Under the pieces are notes generated by a model, which was given only the letters and a program-made list of their open reading frames with translations, did no database searches and was not told the origin of the DNA. 64,000 nt of DNA. It comes from Microstegium vimineum (lineage: Eukaryota; Streptophyta; Magnoliopsida; Poales; Poaceae). The stretch lies in assembly GCA_022036555.1 (NCBI GenBank), contig CM039119.1:868001-932000 (forward strand). The letters are read 5' to 3'. Positions 58,868 through 64,000 of the stretch are shown piece after piece. The first letter of the stretch is position 1. Each line of letters begins with the position of its first letter. Position numbers and translations under genes: made by a program.

Positions 58868-60613
58868 ATGGCGTCGTCGTCAAAGAAGGTGTGCGTGGTC
58901 GGCGCCGGCGTCTCAGGGCTGGTGTCCGCCCGCGAGCTCCTCCGCGAGGGCCACGACGTGACGGTGATGGAGCAGAGCGGCGGTGTCGGCGGGCAGTGGC
59001 TGTACGACCCGAGGACGGACGCCGGCGACCCCCTCGGCGCGGCCGGCGTGCACAGTAGCATCTACGCCTCTCTCCGGCTCAACACGCCCAGAGAGACTAC
59101 GTGTTTCTCTTATTTCCCCTTCTTCCCCAACACCGACGGCACCGGCGACGCCCGGCGGTACCCGGTGCACGCCGAGTTCCTAAGGTACCTCAGGGACTTC
59201 TGCGACGCGTTCGAGCTCATGGACGTCGTCAGGCTCAACACCAAGGTGCTGCACGTCGGCCTGCTGGCGCCGTGCGGCCACGACGACGATGGCGTCACTC
59301 GGTGGACGGTGAGGTGCTCGTCGAGACGTGGTGACTGCGAGGGCGACGCGGTCACCACTGACACTGAGGAGGTGTTCGACGCCGTCGTTTTCGCCGTCGG
59401 CCAATTCACCCAGCCAAGGCTCCCTACCATCAACTGTATGTTCCGGTCGATTAAGTCGTTTCCAACAATTGCGTGCACTGATTGCAAAAAGATGATTTTT
59501 TTTTTCCGATCACACCGAAGGCGTGTTTTTCATTAAGATTGCAAAAAGATGATGATCCGGTCGAATTTATGTTCTTGGTCAACTGATGAACACACATCAT
59601 CAGGCATGGACAAGTGGAGAGGAGGCAGCTGCATTCGCACTCGTACCGGACGCCGGACTCGTTCCAAGACCAAATTGTGGGTGGGTCGGATGCCACCCGA
59701 GCGGCACGGACATCGCGCTGGAGCTCCGGGAGGTGGCGAGAGAGGTGCACATCAGCGTCAAGTCCATGGCCGACGCCGCCGTCGCCCCCGGCATGAGGCA
59801 AGCCGTGTCGAGGCACCACAACCTGCATCTGCACCTCCAGATCGAGCTCCTGTGCGAGGACGGGCAGGTGACGTTCGCCGACGGCACCAGCGTCGTCGCC
59901 GACTCCGTCATCGATCTACTGCACCGGGTACGACTTCTCGTTCCCGTTCCTGGACACGGGCGGGGTGGTCACCGTCGACGACGGCCGCGTCGGCCCGCTG
60001 TTCGAGCACACGTTCCCGCCGTCGCTGGCGCCGTCGCTGTCCTTCGTACGTTGGGTTGCCAAGGCTGGTGGTGGTGCCGCGGTTCTACGAGGCGCAGGCG
60101 AGGTGGGTGGCGCAGGTGCTGTCCGGCCGGAGGCGGAGCCCGCTGCCGACGGTGGAGGAGATGCTGCGGTCCGCCGAGGAGTACCACCGCGCCAGAGAGG
60201 CGGCCGGCGTGTCCAGGCGCCTCTCGCACTCTATCTTTTTCGACATGGACTACTGCGACGAGTTTGGGGCCACGCGCTGTGGATTCCCGCGGCTGCCGGA
60301 GTGGAAGAAGGAGCTCCTGTTGTCGTCCGTTCCAAGATTCCTCGGTGCGACAAAGAGCTTCCGTGACGACTACGGCGACAGCGACTTGGTTCGGGAGGGC
60401 TTGCAAGCACAGGGCTGGCTTACCGGCCGGCCGGCCGCCGACGCCGCCGCAGCACACAGGAGTAGAAAACGAGTCATGAGTGGCAGCTCGTTGGTCCGTA
60501 CAACTGTACAAGGCGTTAGAGATCCCGTAAGGCGCAAGATATGTTTTTTTTTCCGAAATATAAATCAGGATTCCCGGGCTCCTGGCTTGTTTCATAAAGT
60601 ACATATGCGCTAG
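58868..60613 (+). pseudogene. FMO GS-OX-like flavin-containing monooxygenase, copy 3 (pseudogene)
   Basis: ATG 58868 opens MASSSKKVCVVGAGVSGLVS, the only copy with an intact GAGVSG FAD loop. Exon 1 is open to 59435 and carries EQSGGVGGQWLYDPRTD and VHAEFLRYLRDFCDAF. Intron 1 is 59436-59603 (GT-AG). Exon 2 has two single-base losses (near 59620 in the MDKW region and near 59680 in the NADPH loop) and two 4-bp gains (GATC 59913-59916; ACGT 60048-60051). In the proper frames it encodes GCHPSGTDIALELREVAREV, IELLCEDGQVTFADGTSVVA, RFYEAQARWVAQVLSGRR and CDEFGATRCGFPRLPEWKK. The introns that copy 2 has at 26490 and 26675 are exactly absent. The likely end is the stop at 60611. It is broken but recently intact in exon 1. 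Confidence 0.87.
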
Positions 60614-61135
60614 AAGCAAAGTTAATAAACAAAACAAATCGTAGAGTGTTCCAGCACTCCTAAACATGTTTACCAATGCAACTCTGAGAAAAAAACTGAG
60701 AGATCAATTAGATAGGAACGCGTATCTCATCGTTAGGGCCTGTTCAAAACGTGAGATTTTTTTTCTGTAAAAATAAACCGATTCCTTTAAGATTTATGTA
60801 AAATTCCTACTCTCTTTATATTTGATTTAGAAGTTGTTTCGCATAAGTTTTGGGTCAAATATTGAAAATATAAATCATCAATAACTTTTAAGTTGTTAAG
60901 ATTGCAAATGGTTAAATTATATGAATAGATTTGTCTTGAAAAAATATTTTCATAAAAGTATACATATGTCATTATTTCTTAAAAAGTCAAAATTATGTTT
61001 AGAAGAGAAAGTCGCTTCCTAAACGATTTCTAAATCAGATATGGAGGGGAGTATGTTCCAAACACACCCTTAGCATCTAGGACAGCTGCCGCCCGGACAT
61101 AATATCCAATGGTCATGTGATGTGCTGACAATAGA
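60614..61135. repeat. Diverged single monomer of the 161-bp satellite, split by a MITE
   Basis: 60630-60735 and 61070-61115 together match the satellite unit: CAGCACTCCTAAACATGTTT, GATCAATTAGA, GCGTATCTCATCGTTAG, then TCCAATGGTCATGTG...GTGCTGACAATAGA. The flank AAGTACATATGCGC at 60598 also matches AAGTACATGTGCGCCACAAG before the array at 61917. Confidence 0.65.
60736..61069. mobile_element. Tourist-like MITE
   Basis: Begins GGGCCTGTTCAAAACG and ends GTTCCAAACACACCC, inverted ends with a TTA duplication on each side (60733-60735 and 61070-61072). This is the PIF/Harbinger Tourist layout. AT-rich and non-coding. Confidence 0.75.
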
Positions 61136-61949
61136 GCACGCCGAAAGGCTGTGATGGAGCCATGATTTTTGCATAGGTATGTCAAACCAAAATTTTCATA
61201 TGCAAGTAAAACCCATTTAGAAATTTAGTAGTTTCATTAAAGTTGCCCAATAACTCGGTACACAACTACTAAGAGGCAGGTCTTAAATTACAATACAAAT
61301 AGTTTAAAAAAGCACACTAACAGTTTGGAATATAAATGATACATCTTTCTAATGGCCATGAAAAAGTCTTGATTATATCATATCCATCCACATATTTCAA
61401 AATGTCTCTCTCAATGAACATAACAAGACAATCATACAGGAGACTATCACTTATCTTATCTATCCACTTGATTTTGGCCTCTCAACACTTGTCGCCGCCA
61501 CAGGTAGAAGCAATACCATTTTGATAAGCAAATAAACCACAACATAAGCTTTGTGCTATCAATATATAAACATCATATGTACTATTTTGTACTCGGCCAT
61601 TAGAGTCTCTAATGGGCCAATACACAAATTTAATAAGCATCATAGAACATCACTTGTATACCATGTGAATATTACAAAATATATTATAGAACATCATATG
61701 TATATACGTGTATATTATGTGTTATTTATCTATTGACAGTTTTTGCACTAAATTTGTCAGATTTGATAGAACATCACTTCTTTACCATATAACCATCATA
61801 AAATACATGATTAAACATCATATGCATACTATATAAATATTACATATACTATATAACTATAAAATTTGTCGATAGATAACCATATACTATCGTATACGGC
61901 GTGCTTGTGTTTGACAAAGTACATGTGCGCCACAAGCACGATTAAAGCA
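61136..61949. other. AT-rich spacer with a degenerate direct repeat
   Basis: ATAGAACATCACTT...ACCAT followed by ACATCATATG occurs near 61643-61705 and again near 61768-61825. No gene seen. Confidence 0.5.
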
Positions 61950-63343
61950 AGAAATCAATTAGACACAACATGAGGAAACAACTAGGCAGGGGGAATGTGT
62001 ATCTCATCATTAGGATTTGGGTCCAATTGCCATGTGCTGACGATAGACCGACCACGAGTGCTCTGGCCAGCTAGCACTCCTGGACATGTCTACCAACTCT
62101 GAAAAAACTAAGAAATCAATTAGACACAACATGAGGAAACAACTAGGCAGGGGGAATGCGTATCTCATCATTAGGATTTGGGTCCAATTGCCATGTGCTG
62201 ACGATAGACCGACCACGAGTGCTCCGGCCAGCTAGCACTCCTGGACATGTCTACCAACTCTAAAAAAACTAAGAAATCAATTAGACACAACATGAGGAAA
62301 CAACTAGGCAGGGGGAATGCGTATCTCATCATTAGGATTTGGGTCCAATTGCCATGTGCTGACGATAGACCGACCACGAGTGCTCCGGCCAGCTAGCACT
62401 CCTGGACATGTCTACCAACTCTGAAAAAACTAAGAAATCAATTAGACACAACATGAGGAAACAACTAGGCAGGGGGGATGCGTATCTCATCATTAGGATT
62501 TGGGTCCAATTGCCATGTGCTGACGATAGACCGACCACGAGTGCTCCGGCCAGCTAGCACTCCTGGACATGTCTACCAACTCTGAAAAAACTAAGAAATC
62601 AATTAGACACAACATGAGGAAACAACTAGGCAGGGGGAATGCGTATCTCATCATTAGGATTTGGGTCCAATTGCCATGTGCTGACGATAGACCGACCACG
62701 AGTGCTCCGGCCAGCTAGCACTCCTGGACATGTCTACCAACTCTAAAAAAACTAAGAAATCAATTAGACACAACATGAGGAAACAACTAGGCAGGGGAAT
62801 GCGTATCTCATCATTAGGATTTGGGTCCAATTGCCATTTGCTGACGATAGACCGACCACGAGTGCTCTGGCCAGCTAGCACTCCTGGACATGTCTACCAA
62901 CTCTGAAAAAACTAAGAAATCAATTAGACACAACATGAGGAAACAACTAGGCAGGGGGAATGCGTATCTCATCATTAGGATTTGGGTCCAATTGCCATTT
63001 GCTGACGATAGACCGACCACGAGTGCTCCGGCCAGCTAGCACTCCTGGACATGTCTACCAACTCTGAAAAAACTAAGAAATCAATTAGACACAACATGAG
63101 GAAACAACTAGGCACGGGGAATGCGTATCTCATCATTAGGATTTGGGTCCAATTGCCATGTGCTGACGATAGACCGACCACGAGTGCTCCGGCCAGCTAG
63201 TACTCCTGGACATGTCTATCAACTCTGAAAAAACTAAGAAATCAATTAGACACAACATGAGGAAACAACTAGGCAAGGGGAATGCGTATCTCATCATTAG
63301 GATTTGGGTCCAATTGCCATGTGTTGACGATAGACCGACCACG
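61950..63343. repeat. 161-bp tandem satellite array, about 8.7 copies
   Basis: The unit starting GAAATCAATTAGACACAACA repeats at 61951, 62112 and so on with a 161-bp period (one unit has 160). Units differ at only a few sites. The array starts at a junction shared with the diverged monomer and stops inside a unit at GACCGACCACG. Confidence 0.95.
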
Positions 63344-64000
63344 CATGGCAGACGATCGCGGCCTAATATGGGCTGCGGCCCAACAAGGCATGTGGCTCGT
63401 GCTCTCGGTTTTGCCTTAGGGACGAAAAGGGAGCGGGCCAGCAAAAAGAAAAGTGAAAGGATAATAAAAAAAAGATTAATTTTCCTCGTTTAACTTTGAT
63501 GTATGTTTTTTACTTTCGAACTATACAACCAAAAATCTTTCCTCCTTCAACTTTGAAAACCGTTCGGTTTAACTTCTTCGACCAGTTTTATACGATGGTT
63601 TTGCTATAGTGACAATGGTTTTTTTATTTTTTTTATTTTCATGGAATCTTTAAAAAACATAGTAAACCACATAATATAATTCAAAAATGTAAAATCCAAT
63701 TTTATTGGACTCCACATGACTAGATCTATAAAGTGAACATATAATATAGTATGTTTTAGTACAGATCTATACTTTTTAAATTAATTGGAATAATTCATAA
63801 GTGCAGTTTCTTTGACAATTATGGTAAAATTTTTATGGTGAAAAAATTATTGTATGTTTAAATTATAGTAAAAATTTTATACTCATTGAATCACGCATAA
63901 CTTAGTTATAGATTTATTTAAGTTTAGCCTAAATAAAGCTAAAATTTTCATACATAGTTAGTTGCGGTATTTCCGTCCTCTAAGGGTGCGTTTGGTGGAC
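63344..64000. other. Intergenic end of window, no gene seen
   Basis: After the satellite comes a short GC-richer stretch and then AT-rich DNA. The last bases (GGGTGCGTTTGGT) resemble the start of a Tourist-like MITE that is cut by the window edge. Confidence 0.45.

Noticed and set aside
61950..63343. CRISPR-like regular repeats
   Set aside because: Units are contiguous 161-bp satellite copies without unique spacers, in a plant genome.
62010..63444. Series of near-identical 68-residue minus-strand frames at 161-bp spacing
   Set aside because: They are produced by the satellite: each frame begins in one unit and stops in the next. No start context or domain supports translation.
1..64000. tRNA or rRNA genes
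   Set aside because: No cloverleaf or rRNA-like stretch was recognised by eye. A covariance search could still find a small one.

Overview
The window is nuclear DNA of a flowering plant, almost certainly a grass (Poaceae); I cannot name the species. The evidence is a GC-rich family of flavin monooxygenase (FMO) genes, an L-type lectin receptor kinase tail, Tourist- and Stowaway-like MITEs, a Helitron, and long Ty3/gypsy retrotransposons of the Tat type with a second RNase H domain. No intact host gene is present. What remains of the genes is a broken receptor-kinase tail (1-537) and three tandem same-strand FMO GS-OX-like copies (1938-4271, 25551-27254, 58868-60613), each carrying several frameshifts.

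Almost everything else is nested transposons, and most boundaries are fixed by exact target-site duplications (TSDs). A Helitron-like element (about 5046-22657) holds retrotransposon A (8300-20991, TSD ATCAC). A foldback MITE between FMO copies 2 and 3 holds retrotransposon C (28039-58042, minus strand, TSD CACCT). C in turn carries a solo LTR, D (28405-30203, TSD GTAAT), inside its left LTR, a hAT-type element, E (37411-38306, TSD TTTGGGGA), and retrotransposon B (38400-51252, TSD GTGAG). With C removed, FMO copies 2 and 3 are only about 1.6 kb apart. A 161-bp satellite array (61950-63343) follows FMO copy 3, and a diverged monomer of the same repeat lies directly downstream of that gene.

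A and B are one family. Each has a gag-protease frame joined to a pol frame by an overlapping TAATG, and then a convergent antisense spliced gene for a plant-mobile-domain (PMD) protein with its own TATA box. C is a different Tat family. Its accessory gene is also antisense and also has its own TATA box, but it encodes an unrelated 'putative gypsy type transposon' domain protein.

The most unusual signal is that each family carries its own short word on both strands, in LTR, coding and antisense-gene DNA alike: GCCGAT/ATCGGC in A and B, and CTTCGC/GCGAAG in C. One testable reading is that each antisense accessory protein, or a host factor, recognises its own family's word, as the VANC anti-silencing proteins do in VANDAL transposons. 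All counts were made by eye, and every copy here is mutated.
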